The notes: generated from the sequence alone by a model not told the origin. DNA of 64,000 bases from Lactuca virosa (GCA_928212115.1 CAKMRJ010001112.1:408056299-408120298), one strand, 5' to 3'; shown: positions 34,034 to 46,194, counted from the first letter of the stretch. Made by a program: numbers and translations.

Positions 34034-34989
34034 TCAAATAACTCCAGGATCTGTTTTGGTGGATTTGTTGTAGACTTGATAAGCAGTGCGTCTAACATAT
34101 CCCATGAAATAGCAGTCATCAGCCTCTGAGTTAAATTTAGGAGTTGATTCCAGGTGAAGTAGTGTTGAAGGGCATCCAAAGATCCTGAAGTGAGCAACCG
34201 TCGGCTTATAACCATATAGAATTTCATATGGAGTCTTCATCTGCTGTTTGTTGATCAGAACACGGTTCTGAACATAACACGCCGTGTTAATGGCTTCAGC
34301 CCAGAAGAAGACCGGTAATTTAGATTCACACAACATGGTCCTTGCTGCATCAATCATAGTTCGATTTCGCCGCTCCGCTACAACGTTTTGTTGAGGTGTC
34401 CGAGCAGCACTGTACTGATGCAGTATACCCTTTTCAGCACAAAAATGATCCAGGACAGCATTCTTGAAGTAAGTGTCATTATCACTTCGAATCCCCTTCA
34501 CCTTCTCGTTGGTTTGATTTTCAATGAGCACTATTAACCTTTTGATAAGTTCAGTAGTTTCACTCTTATTAGACAAGAAGAAGACCCAGGTGAAACGTGA
34601 GTAGTCATTGGTTATCACCAAGCAATAAGAGTTCCTATTGATGCTCTGAACGTTGACGGGACCAAATAAATCCATATGAAGCAACTGGAGAGTAGTGTTG
34701 ATTGTGTTGACCATCTTGGGCTTGTGTGGATTGCGATGATGTTTGCCTTGAGCACAGGCCACACATTTCTCAAAGGTTATGAAATCCTTTACTGGAAGAC
34801 CACGGAAAATATCATTCTTAGCAAGACGATTTAGGTTCTTAGCGTTTGCATGACCGAGACGACGATGCCAGAGCATAGCATATGTTTTGAGACTTTTGAA
34901 AATAGACATGTTACTTGCTCGGGAAAATTGTGGTTCATGTCGATGATGTATGCATTCCCTTCTTGCTCAGATCTCACCAAAATCCAATC
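34034..34989 (-). pseudogene. Copia 2 integrase
   Basis: The zinc-binding N-terminus is intact (WHRRLGHANAKNLNRLA, then CVACAQGKHH). The core keeps the three catalytic acids: LLHMDLFGPVNV, IRSDNDTYFKN (with Asp instead of the usual Gly after the Asn) and QQNVVAERRNRT (Val instead of Gly). The copia C-terminal block YKPTVAHFRIFGCPSTLLHL and MGYVRRTAYQVYN follows. The open stretch is 291 residues. It begins about 80 bases after the protease piece and is out of frame with it. Confidence 0.92.
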
Positions 34990-35300
34990 CTATGGTATGA
35001 TGATATCAGGCTTCAAAATTAAACACTCATTGTTTGTGAAATGAGTTGAAAATCCTTTGTCACAGATCTGAGAGACACTCAGTAAATTGTGTTTAAACTC
35101 TGGAACATAATTGACATTTTCAAAACTCAAAACTCCATTTCTAACCATACCCTTTTGAGTGATTTTTCCGCCTTCTCCTCCCGCAAAGGAAACATACCCT
35201 CCATTAAAATTTTGAATGTCATGCAGTTGAGAGATGTCTCCTGTCATGTGCCTGGAACAACCACTATCAACATACCAAGGTCTGATGATATTCCTCCATA
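34990..35300 (-). pseudogene. Copia 2 protease
   Basis: Aspartic protease of the copia polyprotein. The signature WYVDSGCSRHMTGD lies around 35235-35280 with an intact D-S-G triad. The flap-like region reads YVSFAGGEGGKITQKG, followed by FENVNYVPEFKHNLLSVSQI, a well conserved copia block. The frame continues to 34990, giving a domain of roughly 100 residues. Confidence 0.88.
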
Positions 35301-35324
35301 GCTGTTCCTGTATAATGTGCGAGA

Positions 35325-36763
35325 TCAGTTAGATTTGGGAACCCAGTCCATAGTGACATTGGGTTGACTATTTTCATTTATACACGAAACTTCTTGCCAT
35401 ACCATATCCATTGAATCAAATAATCTACTTGAAGATTGCAAAGGACGGTGAGGTGATTGGGTCGCAGGACCTTTGGGCACCCGCCTATAATCAGGTTTAA
35501 GAATTTTATAGCTGACATAGATGGGGGCTTTGACATTTGATTTTGAAGTCTTTTTGTCCTTTGTGTTTGACCTTTTGGGTATCCATCTTTCGTTAGATGA
35601 TGACCCATGAGATGACTGTGGAGACACCAATCTCAGTTTGACCAATTTTGGTTTCGCCAAAGTATCTCTTGAATTTTGTTTCAAAATCTTCTTGTCTTTA
35701 TTTTCTTTGATAGTCTGATTTCGGTCCTTATTTGCATTCCAATCACCATCACTGGAACGTGACCTCGAGGAATTTCTTTTGAGAGATCTTCCTCGTGATA
35801 CGTTTCACCTACCTTGTGCATAGTATGGAACATATACACGATTTGGGCAGTTTCTGGCAATATGTCCTGGTGTTCCACAGTGGAAACAAATATGTTTCTT
35901 CATGAAAAAGTTGTTGCTGCTTGTTCCTGGTTTCATGTCCAGATTATGTCCACAAGTACACGAGCAGTTAGCAGTCTGTTTGACTTGTTTTGGTGGACTG
36001 TATTTACTAACAACAGGTCCATTAGTATTAGAATTCACAACCACATCATCACAAATATTTGAAACAAAAGAAGTATCAGTTTTTAAAGCAACATTGTTTG
36101 AACAATCAACCGAATTAACGAAAATAGCACTATCAACTTTCAAAGAATTATTTTTAAAGGTAGTGTCATTTTTCAAAACAAAAACACTTTCTCCATCCTC
36201 TTTCCTTTCTTTCACTAGGGATTCATCTGCATGTGAGGTAGAAACGTTAGTATCGTTCACCCTATCATTATTCACTGGCACAACTACAGTAGGTTTGCCA
36301 TACTGTAGATGTGCTTCTCTTGCTATTTCTTCCTCAGTTAGTGGATTAAAAGTGTAGTTGTCATTGAATGGAGGAGGAACACTATCATAGCCAAGACCTA
36401 CATTCTTTTTACCTTGCCATTTAAGTTGTTTTTCAATCATGGTATCAACTTTCTTACTTGACACATCAGATTTTTTAAAATTAAAATCTGCATTTTCAAA
36501 CTTATTTTTCAATGTGTCAAGCTTGGCAGTTAGACTGGCAATCTTTTCTTGAGCATTATCGTAGCGTTCACATTTAGTGTTATATTCTTTTTGAAGTTTT
36601 CTAAAATCCTTGGTTTTGGCCTATAATTTTTCTTTTGAAGGTTTTTAGGCCTTTCTGAGAGTATACCCTTCATATTTAAGGTCCTCAATTTCCCTAATTA
36701 ATAGTTCATTTTGATCACGATAAAGTTTAATTTTATCACTACAGGATTGAGAACATGGAGTTT
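35325..36763 (-). pseudogene. Copia 2 gag C-terminal half with zinc knuckle, truncated at its N-terminal side
   Basis: A 235-residue piece (35805-36512) contains YDSVPPPFNDNYTFNPLTEE and ends with the zinc knuckle CFHCGTPGHIARNC (CX2CX4HX4C) near 35850-35891. Downstream pieces (35325-35684) are Lys/Ser/Pro-rich and end WVPKSN just before the protease. Upstream the translation becomes coiled-coil-like and is cut at 36763 by a gypsy LTR. The capsid part is missing. Confidence 0.85.
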
Positions 36764-38964
36764 TGTAGCAACCCGTTATTTTCAAATCTGTAAAGGTCAA
36801 AAAAATTCAACCAAGGTCAACAAAAGTCAAACATGTCAAATAAAACTCAAATTTGTTGAATTATTAATTTATTAAAGTTAAATTAATAATTTTAATATAT
36901 ATAAATCTTTTATTATTCAAGTTTTACAAAATTGGGATTTTTCCCACTTAAACTGAAAACACTCGCAACTTCATTCCCTCAAACCGAAAACTACCACACC
37001 GAAAACCCACCCTGACCGAAAATGCTTCGGACCGCAAACGTCCTCGCATCGCAAACCTTTGTTCTCGGCTGAAAACATGCGAAGCCGACCTTGAGTTCTC
37101 GGCCGTAAACTTCTCCTCGGTTTGAGTTCTCGGCCAAAAACCCTTATGCCGCCTCATGCCTTCCTTCATATTTAAGCAAACCAAATAGTGTTACTTCTCA
37201 TTTCTACTTCCAGTAAACGAGACTTCACCATTTTTTTTAAATTTCCTTCACTTTTCTCTCAAGATTTCCTTCCATTCCAAGAGTTTTACATCAAATTGTT
37301 ACAAACTTTGGTAAGTATTATTTATATAACTAGTGTTATTAAACACTTTAAATTATTAGATTATCTAATTTATACCCATTATTACATGATAATATTATTA
37401 GGATACAATATCTTTCCCATGTTCTAGTTTGAAGTCACTATTTTCTATCTGTTAGCAAAACCGTTATCGCACAAAAGGTGAGTTCATACCCCTACATTTT
37501 CATGATTTTTCACTATTTTAGGGGGGGGGGGGTACAAGTGTAACACAATAAAAGTTGTGTTAATATCTAAATGTTTAGAATATTTATTAATCGTTGCCAT
37601 TACTAAAAATATATATTTATATATGTATAAATTATATAATTAGGGTTCAACAGGCTTAGAATTGATAATTTAACTCCATTTTCTATTCCTTGTTTGGTTG
37701 TGGGCTTGGGATAGAATTATTTATTCGACAGTCTATTTAATCATAATTATATAAATATTATATTTATATAAGTATAAAATGATTTCAAACTTGTTAAACA
37801 AAAATTATAAATTTTACAAACTGTTTTAGTACCATTTGGACATAAATGTTGAATTTCACGGAACAATCGTATTACAAATTTTAGAAATTAAACAAAGGTT
37901 TTCATTTCAATAAAACACAAACATATAAACTATAATAGGTATAGTTTATGGAACTTACATATTACTTTTCAAAGCTCATAATACAATATGAATCATATGC
38001 ACTACTTTACATACTCAGAAAACATGATGGAAAACAAACATATAAACTATAATAAATATAATTTATGAGATATACTTACAGTGTATCCATTACAAAGTAA
38101 CTTTTTATTATTCTACACGTAGCCGTCAATATAGCATTTGTGAGACTTACTTCAAGTACTTATTTGAGTTCCAACCAAGTCCTGAAATTATAACCAGAGT
38201 CTCCTGGAGGGAGAGCGTGACACTTGTGTATAGATCTATACAGGACTGACAATCCCGCACCAGTGCTGCTTGCAACAGCTAGGCCGCCAGGCCTGTGGTG
38301 ACAAATGTCGTACCGATTGTGACACCTGAAGAACGTCGTGTTCAGGCCATCTTAGGTCATCAAGCATGGTTGTAATAACTCACAATTTGGTATTGAATAA
38401 TACGATTAGTGTATGAATAAGTAAACAACTTCGCATAGTTTTATTTAATAATAAAACTATAATACAATATTTTACAAATATAGCTGGTAAAACCAGACAA
38501 TTACAAACACAGGGTTTTCATACAGGTACAAATACATAATACTATTTCAGTACAGAGAAAACGTACTTTTCATGGTTTTATGAGAACTAAACTACATTTT
38601 TACTACTTCAGAGTACAATAACATTCACACGTTTTGTTTACAACATACTACAACAGAAAATATAGGATTTTCTGGGAAAACATACTTACATTATCAAGGA
38701 ACAGAAAACAGATTTCAGTTACAAACATGCTTATGAACACACCAACTTAATTGTTGACACTCTTTTCAAAACTACTTGTATTCTCAGGAAATCAGTAAAC
38801 AGGTACATCCATGAGTTTTTGAGAAGACGGAGCTTCATAGACTCATATCTTTTAACTTTTACAATACATTTTTGGTGTCAATATAAAATGATTTGAACAC
38901 ATATGTAATAACTTATACTTTATCAATACATGGTTGTTGTACTTTGATTACTATTATGCAATTA
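36764..38964 (+). repeat. Truncated gypsy-A-type LTR (LTR C) inside copia 2 gag
   Basis: It starts TGTAGCAACCCG and is collinear with solo LTR 60178-63010. Shared marks are the poly-G site (37522-37532), the hairpin ATAAACTATA..TATAGTTTAT (37925-37949), CTTGTTTGGTTGTGGGCTTG (37692), AGAGTCTCCTGGAGGGAGAG (38207) and GTATAGATCTATAC (38228-38241). Homology stops at about 38964, roughly 48 bases before the expected LTR end, where gypsy B leader sequence begins. Words of the ACCGAAAAC/GTTCTCGGCC type cluster at 36975-37160. Confidence 0.82.
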
Positions 38965-39311
38965 TTCGAAAGTCTATTTGATCCTTTTCTGTGTATAATT
39001 TGCATGCATAAAGGCAACCTGTTATGATTGGTCTGATTGATTTGAGTAGAGCAAATCTTAGGACAACCTAGGATTTGAGATATATGGTAGTCTGTGGGAT
39101 ATGATTTACTTTGGGACGAATTAGGGTTATCAGGTAGAGCCTTGGGAAAGGTACAGGTAGGTGTGGAAGGTAGTATTGGGCCCATACTAATGAAATCACA
39201 GGACCTATACCCGAACCAATGTTAGATCTGACAGCTCTAAGGAGGACCGGTGTGGGAAGATCCCCTATATAGATATCCTGATCATTATGATTTATGACAT
39301 TTCAGTTCAGC
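38965..39311 (+). other. Gypsy B leader without its 5' LTR
   Basis: Non-coding sequence up to the gag ATG at 39312. Neither the expected LTR end (GGTTGTTACA) nor a primer-binding site precedes it, so the 5' LTR and leader start are lost at the 38964/38965 junction. Confidence 0.7.
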
Positions 39312-39700
39312 ATGGTGGTGACACGATTTGGGACAGGGGGATCAAGATCAGTATCGGGATCTGGATCTGGGTCGGGCAGCGGTACTGAGCCCATTGAAGA
39401 GAGGCTGTGCGAGCTCATTGCAGCCGAGGTGACGAAGGGCATCCTTGATGCTACCCCAGTGATCTTTTGGACGGTCAAGGAAGGTATGATGAAGATTATG
39501 GAGGAGAGGCTCAGGTCATTCAGAGCCGAGATTGCTATGGGCCAGGTTGGGGCCCAGACTCCCTCGTTCTGGGAGTTCAAGGCGTATGGGGCGCCGAAGT
39601 TTTTTGGGGTCAGGGACCCCATTGTTAGCCGACGTTGGGTGACGGATATTGAGAACGCCCAGCGCACGAGTTCTTGCCCTGATGCGGCGAAGGTGGGTTT
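39312..39700 (+). pseudogene. Gypsy B gag, N-terminal part
   Basis: The ATG at 39312 starts MVVTRFGTGGSRSVSG, followed by a (SG)n run and an acidic helix. Then comes FKAYGAPKFFGVRDPIVSRR, the typical beginning of the Ty3 gag retrotransposon domain. Copia 3 interrupts the frame exactly after the codon pair for Val-Gly at 39700. When the insertion and one GGTTT copy are ignored, the frame continues directly at 47843. Gag forms the particle. Confidence 0.9.
39696..39700. repeat. Target-site duplication GGTTT (left) of copia 3
   Basis: An identical GGTTT follows the right LTR at 47838-47842. Confidence 0.93.
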
Positions 39701-40041
39701 TGTTGGATTTTATGTACTCTAACATTCCTATGGTCCACATGCAACCCTAATGCTTTGGATCTAAGCTTTCTCTAATTATATATGCAACATTGATATCCAA
39801 AGCATGAAGCCTAAACTAGCATACAAAATTTGATACATGAATCATAATACTAGTTAGAAGATTACCTTTTATGTAGCTAATAAGACTTTGGCCTTGTGAG
39901 AACTTAGAACCCCAAGTGTTGTGCCTCAAACAAGTCACAAACACCAATAAACAACTACATGGATATGAGACAGGTTTAGGAGACTAGAAATCGGGTTCTA
40001 CTTCTTGGAATGCAAGGCGTACCCGATTTTAGCTTTTGAAT

Positions 40042-40120
<79 letters not shown>

Positions 40121-40507
40121 GAATATCAAGGGTCATGTGTAACCCTAATCCATACCCATAAGCTTATGATCCACCCATTTGATTTGGATAAATACTTCAT
40201 GGATTAACCCATAAGCCCATCACAAATCAAACCATGGATCATTAGCCCAACTCATATGTATGAATTTAATTAGTCTCTTTTGATCACTAAATTAGTTCTA
40301 AATTAATTCTTGATCAATACTAATTAAATAATATGATTCCTCATTTAATATATTATACTTATAATATATTAATAAATCATAAATAACCTCTTACATAAAT
40401 ATTCATTTATCAAATTGTTCTGGTGAACGCAACCCGAAATGGACAATGCTACTATCGGGTCAAGTACATACCAATTATAGTTATGGGCTTAGACACCTAA
40501 TCCAACA
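39701..40507 (-). repeat. 3' LTR of copia 3 (807 bp)
   Basis: Plus-strand ends are TGTTGGATTTTATG and CCTAATCCAACA. It pairs with 46973-47837. Over the first roughly 345 aligned bases I count about 17 substitutions by eye, so the pair is clearly diverged. A (CA)n(TA)n tract lies at 40044-40117. Confidence 0.94.
40044..40117. repeat. (CA)n(TA)n microsatellite in the copia 3 left LTR
   Basis: CA repeats followed by about 55 bases of TA. The right LTR has a longer compound tract at the same place. Confidence 0.97.
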
Positions 40508-40520
40508 GTCTCCCACTTGG
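40508..40520 (-). other. Polypurine tract of copia 3
   Basis: CCAAGTGGGAGAC on the minus strand, directly before the LTR. Confidence 0.93.
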
Positions 40521-41608
40521 ATCAGTCTAATAACTATAATTGTCAATGCAACTTAAAATCCGATTAGCAATCGTATTCTCAAAAAGCCGCTGTCGCACTC
40601 TGATGTGTCCATTAGATAAGTGATCCTATAATCCTTTGTTATACAACATAGCGCGTGGACAAAGACATGAAATAAAGTCATACTCATTGTCCAACAGTTT
40701 GTTTCCCGATTTCTGATTTGTTTGACATAGAACTTAATTGAACACATCAATTGAGTCCTGACTGGGCCCGACACATAAGTCAAAAAAAATCATGGAGGGG
40801 CCCAAGATATCGCTTTTAATCCTCTTAGGATAAAAGGAACAGATAAACCTCGACTTATATGCTTGTACTAATTACTCGTTAAATCATACACAACAACACA
40901 TTTTATAACATCGAGTTACCGATGCGTTTTTGCACTATCAATGTACAACCAACTCATAATCAACAACTCATATATCTTAGTTTGAAGACTATAAGATATT
41001 ATCTTCTCACAATTACCCGTGATAACTTCCATGAAGTGATTCATGTGAGTGTGGGTGTAATCCAATACTCAAATCTTATTTCAAGAACACTCATGAATGT
41101 TGTAGCAAACTTTGCTATGTCTAACACCTTATACAATCTTACAAAAACCCATGCATGACAATCTACTTTCATAACCTACTTCCAAAGTATGATCGACTAT
41201 GGATAGTTTGAATAATTATATTATTCTGGAAGTCAAAACATGCAAAATGAAACAATAGTAAATAATTGACACAAAATAGTAACTTTACTTATAAATAAAA
41301 CTCCTTTTATTCAATCATCAAATGTCAATTACATTTTAGCTATTACAAGTTTCTAAAAAGCTATCTAATCATTAAAACTAATATCGTCCTTCAGCCCGAT
41401 TCTCCTAGTGTGCTGCAAGTGCTTAACCCTACTTAGTCCCTTCGTAAGGGGATCTGTTGGGTTCTCTTCTGACGATATCCCCTTCATCACGAGGAGTCCT
41501 TATTCTATTTGATGTTATGAAGTGATAATTTCTGTCGATGTGTGTGGATCTGCCATGATCCCTTGGTTCCTTGGCTAAGGCTACCGCACCCTCGTTGGCA
41601 CATAAAAT
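40521..41608 (-). other. Copia 3 3' untranslated region
   Basis: Non-coding stretch between the RNase H stop and the polypurine tract. Parts of it are paralogous to 57700-58480 in copia 4; for example both carry a CCAGAATAA..AAACTATCCACAGTCGAT-like block in their respective orientation. Confidence 0.7.
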
Positions 41609-42061
41609 CTACATAGGATCCTTTACAGCTGGTACAAATCCAAGGTCTCCGATGAGGTTCTTTAGCCATATCGTCCCCTTCGATGCTTCACTTGCTGCTA
41701 TATACTCTGATTCGCACGTTGAATCAGCTACAGTCTCCTGTTTGGAACTTTTCCAAGTTACTGCTCCACCATTTAGGGTAAATATCCAGCCCGACTGAGA
41801 GTGAAAATTATCTCTGTCGGTTTGAAAGCTGGCGCCACTATACCCTGTCACTCTTAAGTCATCACTCCCACCGAGGGTAAGGATCCAATCCTTAGTCCTC
41901 CGCAGGTACTTTAGAATGTTCTTTACCGCAGTCCAGTGAGCTTTACCATGGTTCCCTTGATATCTGCTAACCATGCTCAAGGCGAAGACTATATCAGGGC
42001 GAGTACATGTCATAGCATACATGATCGAGCCAACAGCAGAAACATATGGTATTCGACTCAT
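41609..42061 (-). pseudogene. Copia 3 RNase H with lost catalytic Asp
   Basis: RNase H of copia type: GSIMYAMTCTRPDIVFALSM (RT/RNase H connection), VKNILKYLRRTKDWILT, WIFTLNGGAVTWKSSKQETV, then ADSTCESEYIAASEASKG. The block that normally reads GYSDA here reads GYSGA, so the first catalytic aspartate is Gly. That alone should abolish the activity. The frame ends GFVPAVKDPM, earlier than a usual copia RNase H, so the C-terminus is truncated. Confidence 0.9.
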
Positions 42062-42189
42062 TTATGCTATCTCAGCCTCTCTACTCGGAGTCTGAGTCTT
42101 ACTCAGTTTGGTATTGCTTTGGATAGGTAATTCTCCTTTCTTGGATTCCTCCATGCTGAAACGCTTCAACACTTTGTCCAAGTAGGTAC

Positions 42190-43047
42190 TTTGACTAAGT
42201 CATATTAGTCTTTTACTCCTGTTTTTCAATATCCTTATCCCTAGACTATAAGCAGCTTCCCTAAGTTCCTTCATAGAAAAACACTTTCCAAGCCAGGATT
42301 TAACCTCCTGAAAGATTGGGATGTCGTTTCCCATGAGCAGTATGTCATCTACATATAATACCAGAAAGCTAACTACACTCCCACTAGATTTGACATATAC
42401 ACAAGACTCATCCTCGCTTCTCGAAAATCCAAACTCTTTAAATTTCTCATCGAAACAAAGATTCCATCTGCGAGATGCTTGTTTCAATCCATAAATGGAT
42501 TTCGCAAGCTCACACACTCTATTAGGGTACTTTGCATTGACAAACCCTCTGGCTGATTCATGTAAGCATCTTCAGCCAACTTCCCATTAAGGAAAGCGGT
42601 TTTGACATCCATTTGCCACATTTCATAATCATGAAATGCAGCTATGGCTAGCATAGCCCTTATAGATTTAATCTTGGCCACTGGTGAGAAGGTCTCATCA
42701 TAGTCAACTCCAGGAGTTTGAGTAAAGCCCTTCGCAACCAATCGTTCCTTATAATTGTGTACTTTCCCATCCATGTCGGTCTTCTTCTTGAAGATCCATT
42801 TGCACTCGATTGTCTTACGGCCTGGTACATTGTCAACCAAGTTCCAGACTTGATTTTCATACATGGACTGAATCTCGTTGTCCATTGCCTCCTTCCATTT
42901 AGCAGACTCGGGGCCTGCCATGGCTTCCTTGTAGTTGTTAGGTTCATCCAAAATTACCAGTGTGCTATCACTGATAAATATATCACCTTCAGTAGTAATA
43001 TGGAAACCATAAAACTCAGGTGTATTTCTAACTCTACTGGAATGCAT
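42190..43047 (-). pseudogene. Copia 3 reverse transcriptase
   Basis: Two overlapping pieces in different frames. The first holds AKWKEAMDNEIQSMYENQVW, KWIFKKKTDMDGKVHNYKER, LVAKGFTQTPGVDYDETFSP and MWQMDVKTAFLNGKLAED. The second starts IYGLKQASRRWNLCFDEK and contains the active site block LVLYVDDILLMGND. A frameshift near 42500 separates them. The YVDD residues are intact. Confidence 0.92.
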
Positions 43048-43979
43048 CAGAGGTAAGGACTCATCAATTGGTTCAACTGGAGTTTCCTCCTCAGGTTGAG
43101 CGCTAGTGTTTGAGGTTCCTTCATCGCTTAACTCTTGAAGCTCTTCAAGGTCAATTTTCCTCCCACTGTCCTCTTGGCATATGAGTTCTCTCTCTCGCGA
43201 AAGACTCCTCTCCTCACAACGAAGACAACATTATCACTCGGTCTATAGAAGAGATATCCAAAGGATTTCTGTGGGTAGCCGATGAAAATACATCGCTCAC
43301 TTCGAGGTTCGAGCTTGTCGTGAGTTTCTTTTCTCACATAAGCCTCGCAACCCCAAACCATGATGTGGTCTAACGAGGGAACCTTCCCTGTCCACATTTC
43401 GTGAGGTGTTTTGGAAACTTTTTTAGTTGGGACTAGATTAAGGATATGGGTGGTAGTCTTTAAGGCATACCCCTAGAATGAGATAGGTAACAAAGCTCAA
43501 CTCATCATAGAATGAACCATGTCCAACAAGGTTTGATTGCGCCTCTCCGCCACACCATTAAGCTGTGATGTCCTAGGTGGCAGCAATTGTGAAACAATTC
43601 CACATTCCTTAAGATAGTCGTGGAACTCAATACTAAGATACTCTCCTCCTCGATCGGACCGGAGCATCTTTATCTTCCTGCCCAACTCATTCTCCACTTC
43701 TTGTTTAAATTCTTTGAACTTTTCAAAGGTTTCTGACTTATGTTTGATTTAGTAGACATATCCATATCTACTATAATCATCAGTAAAAGTCACATAGAAG
43801 CGGTTAGCATCCCTTGTGGCGATTCTGAAGGATCCACACACATCTGTGTGTATGAGATCCAACAAACCCTCACCCCTTGCACAAGAACCAGTGAAGGGTG
43901 ACTTGGTCATCTTTCCAAGCAAACAAGATTCACAAATGTCATCCGAATTTAAGTCAAATGACTCCAAAACTCCATCCTT
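43048..43979 (-). pseudogene. Copia 3 integrase core and C-terminus (fragmented)
   Basis: The pieces 43749-43967, 43497-43697 and 43128-43397 carry the rest of the zinc domain (SDDICESCLLGKMTKSPF), the three catalytic acids (LIHTDVCGSFR, MLRSDRGGEYLS, LNGVAERRNQT) and the copia C-terminal block (VWGCEAYVRKETHDKLEPRS, then CIFIGYPQKSFGYLFY). A stop at 43980-43982 and two further frame breaks interrupt it. The usual PQQNG appears as SQLNG. Confidence 0.9.
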
Positions 43980-44515
43980 TTAGAGTTGGGCTATGCGCTT
44001 CTTGTTGACATGTCCAAGACGACAATGCCATAAGGATGCTTTGTCCAAACCATTGGACGAATCGATATGCAACACATTATTTCCTAAGTTATCAACAACC
44101 ATCAAAGTTTCATATATACCATTACAAGGCAATGCTTCAAAATAAAGTACATCATTAAAATAAGCATTAACACCACCAATTTCATTATGAAAGGAAATAA
44201 TATTCCTCGCCATATCAGACGAGTAGCAACAATTATTCAAATCTAATTTTAAACCATTACTAAGCAATAAAGAATAAACTCCAATCTTGGTAACCAACGA
44301 CTTTTTCCTATTCCCCATGAGCAAGTCTATCTTCTCGTGCTCCACATCCCTACTTTTTTTTAGTCCCTGCAAATCAAAACAAATATGAAAACCACATCCT
44401 GTATCAAGGACCCAAGAATTAGCATGTGATGAGTTATTAGACAAAATAGTGTAAATACCTGCGAAGGATGGTTTGATCTTCCCATCCTTTATATCCTGAA
44501 AGTATTTGGGGCAGC
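43980..44515 (-). pseudogene. Copia 3 protease and integrase N-terminus
   Basis: The protease signature is SWVLDTGCGFHICFD with an intact D-T-G triad (44398-44406), followed by FSKx-like flap sequences (LLMGNRKKSLVTKIGVYSLL) and NNCCYSSDMARNIISFH. The frame leads into the integrase zinc domain (LWHCRLGHVNKKRIAQL) and ends at a TAA (43980-43982). Confidence 0.9.
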
Positions 44516-45239
44516 TTCACTTCTAGTGACCTTTTTCATGACAATGGAAACACTCTGCTTCCTTGGGGTTTGAGGAGTGTGTTGCAGGACCACCTTTGGA
44601 CCCACTAGAAGAGGATCCAACATGGGACTTTCCCTTGTGGCTCTTTGAGGAAGCTTTCCTCTTCTTTCCCCTCCCGTGTCCAATTGCCAAGACAGGGGCA
44701 GTAGCAGTAGGAGTAGAAACAATAGATTTTCCTTTAAGACTACTTTCAGCAGTCCTCAAAAGGCCTTGAAGCTTGCTTGGAGTTACCTCCTCCTTGTTCA
44801 TATGATAGGTCATACGAAACTGATCATAACAAGGAGGTAAAGAGTGTAGAATGATATCTATCGCCAACTCTTCATCGAAGTTGACATTTAACTTCAGCAA
44901 GCGGTCCACAAACCTTTGCATCTTTTGCAAGTGGGCCATGATGGACTCTCCATTCCTCATTTTGGTAGTAATCATGGAGGCTGTGATTTCATACCTTTCT
45001 TGCCGTGCACTTTGATGGTACCTTTCCATCAAATCCTGATGCATTTCATCAGGCCAGAAGTCCTCATAGGACTTCTGAAGCTCATCAGTCATGGTAGCAA
45101 TCATAATACACGACAATTTTGCCGCGTCCTTCTCATGGGCCTTGTATTCAGCAATTTGTTCGGGAGTAGAAGTAGATTCATCAATCTCCTTAAGCTCTTT
45201 ATCAAGGACATATTCTTTGTCCTCATAACGAATAGCCAT
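44516..45239 (-). pseudogene. Copia 3 gag
   Basis: A 238-residue frame starting MAIRYEDKEYVLDKELKEID. Central KLSCIMIATMTDELQKSYED and GESIMAHLQKMQRFVDRLLK, then IILHSLPPCYDQFRMTYHMN, are typical of the UBN2-type copia gag. A Lys/Ser/Gly-rich linker leads to the zinc knuckle CFHCHEKGH, which is broken by two stops: TAG at 44523-44525 and TGA at 44517-44519. The true protein start may lie somewhat upstream of 45239, since related gag proteins have a longer N-terminus (a frame with DRISMIGFETSEWLF is seen at about 45250-45285). Confidence 0.9.
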
Positions 45240-45590
45240 TCAGATGTTTCGAATCCAATCATTGAAATTCGATCAATCGAAGATGACCCTCCCACATAAG
45301 TTCATGAGGGAGAAAGAGTCGGAAGGGATTGGGTTGGAAGCATTTTTTGAAGCAGACATCTGAAAAGAAAGACAAATTTTAGATTAGATAAGGATCCTTA
45401 ATATAACACACAAAATGGAATATTAAGGCTAGGACCCAACACAAAATTTTACAATTCGGAGAGGGATGCCGTAATCCAACTGTAAAATATTTGAAGGTAG
45501 GTAAATGACGATTTACTAATTTCCACCATGAAAAATGAAATAGATTATTAAGTTTTAAATTAATTGAAATTCCTAGATTCTTTTGAGATT

Positions 45591-45607
45591 CATTGAAATT
45601 TTCAATG
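45591..45607 (-). repeat. Leader hairpin CATTGAA..TTCAATG of copia 3
   Basis: Perfect 7-bp arms with a 3-base loop. The same hairpin lies at 53647-53663 in copia 4, and a 6-bp version at 23381-23398 in copia 5. Confidence 0.8.
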
Positions 45608-45716
45608 GCATGTTTAAATCTTAATTATGCCCTTCAAGTTTGTGACTGGGATACCGAGGATCACAAACAAGGTATGAATAACCATGCAAATTTACTCTCA
45701 ATGTTACAAATCACCT

Positions 45717-45834
45717 AATCAATGTGCCGGTTAACCACAAACGCTCCATTGATCCATGATTAACACCAAGCTACCCTTTGCCACACATTGTAAGTCCTAA
45801 ATTAGTGTGCCGGTTAACCACACACGCTCCACTA
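45717..45834 (-). repeat. Two GGTTAACC stem-loops in the copia 3 leader
   Basis: Read on the minus strand, each has GAGCG..GTGGTTAACCGGCA enclosed by complementary arms: ATCAATG/CATTGAT in the one at about 45720-45754, and TAGTG/CACTA in the one at about 45802-45834. Confidence 0.8.
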
Positions 45835-46137
45835 TAGACTTAACAAGGTGCAAAGTGAAATTTCATGGAATAGCACAATTTTCACATTTTTCCTAAAATA
45901 ACTAAGATTAGGAATCTATAAAAGTTTAGTTACTTTATAATTTCATTATACTTATTAATGAGAATTAATGTCCTATCCTATCCGTTCGGCTAACGACCCT
46001 CCACCAGTCAAGGAAGCGGTGGGTGAGAGTGGACACCTATTAAACCACCATTTTATAGGCAGTAACCTTATTCCCCCCTTATAGATTGGCTTCGTGAATG
46101 AGGTCTAGTAACGGTAAGACTGACTTGTCTTATACAT

Positions 46138-46139
<2 letters not shown>

Positions 46140-46190
<51 letters not shown>
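46140..46190. repeat. (TA)n microsatellite in the copia 3 leader
   Basis: About 50 bases of AT alternation. The homologous leader position in copia 4 is the (TA)n at 53041-53103. Confidence 0.96.

Positions 46191-46194
<4 letters not shown>

Larger units (their letters stand above)
26782..36763 (-). mobile_element. Copia 2: Sirevirus-like copia element, 5' end missing
   Basis: Read on the minus strand the order is gag C-terminus, protease, integrase, RT, RNase H, a repeat-rich spacer, a long env-like reading region, polypurine tract and 3' LTR. A third coding region between pol and the 3' LTR is the hallmark described for part of the Sirevirus lineage. The 5' LTR, primer-binding site and gag N-terminus are absent. 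A gypsy-type LTR entered at 36764, and the rest was apparently removed by the deletion ending at 38964. Confidence 0.82.

Noticed and set aside
36764..39311. LTR C as the true 5' LTR of gypsy B
   Set aside because: Its start and interior match the gypsy A family and not the gypsy B 3' LTR (TGTAACACCTG start), and no primer-binding site follows. A deletion junction is simpler.
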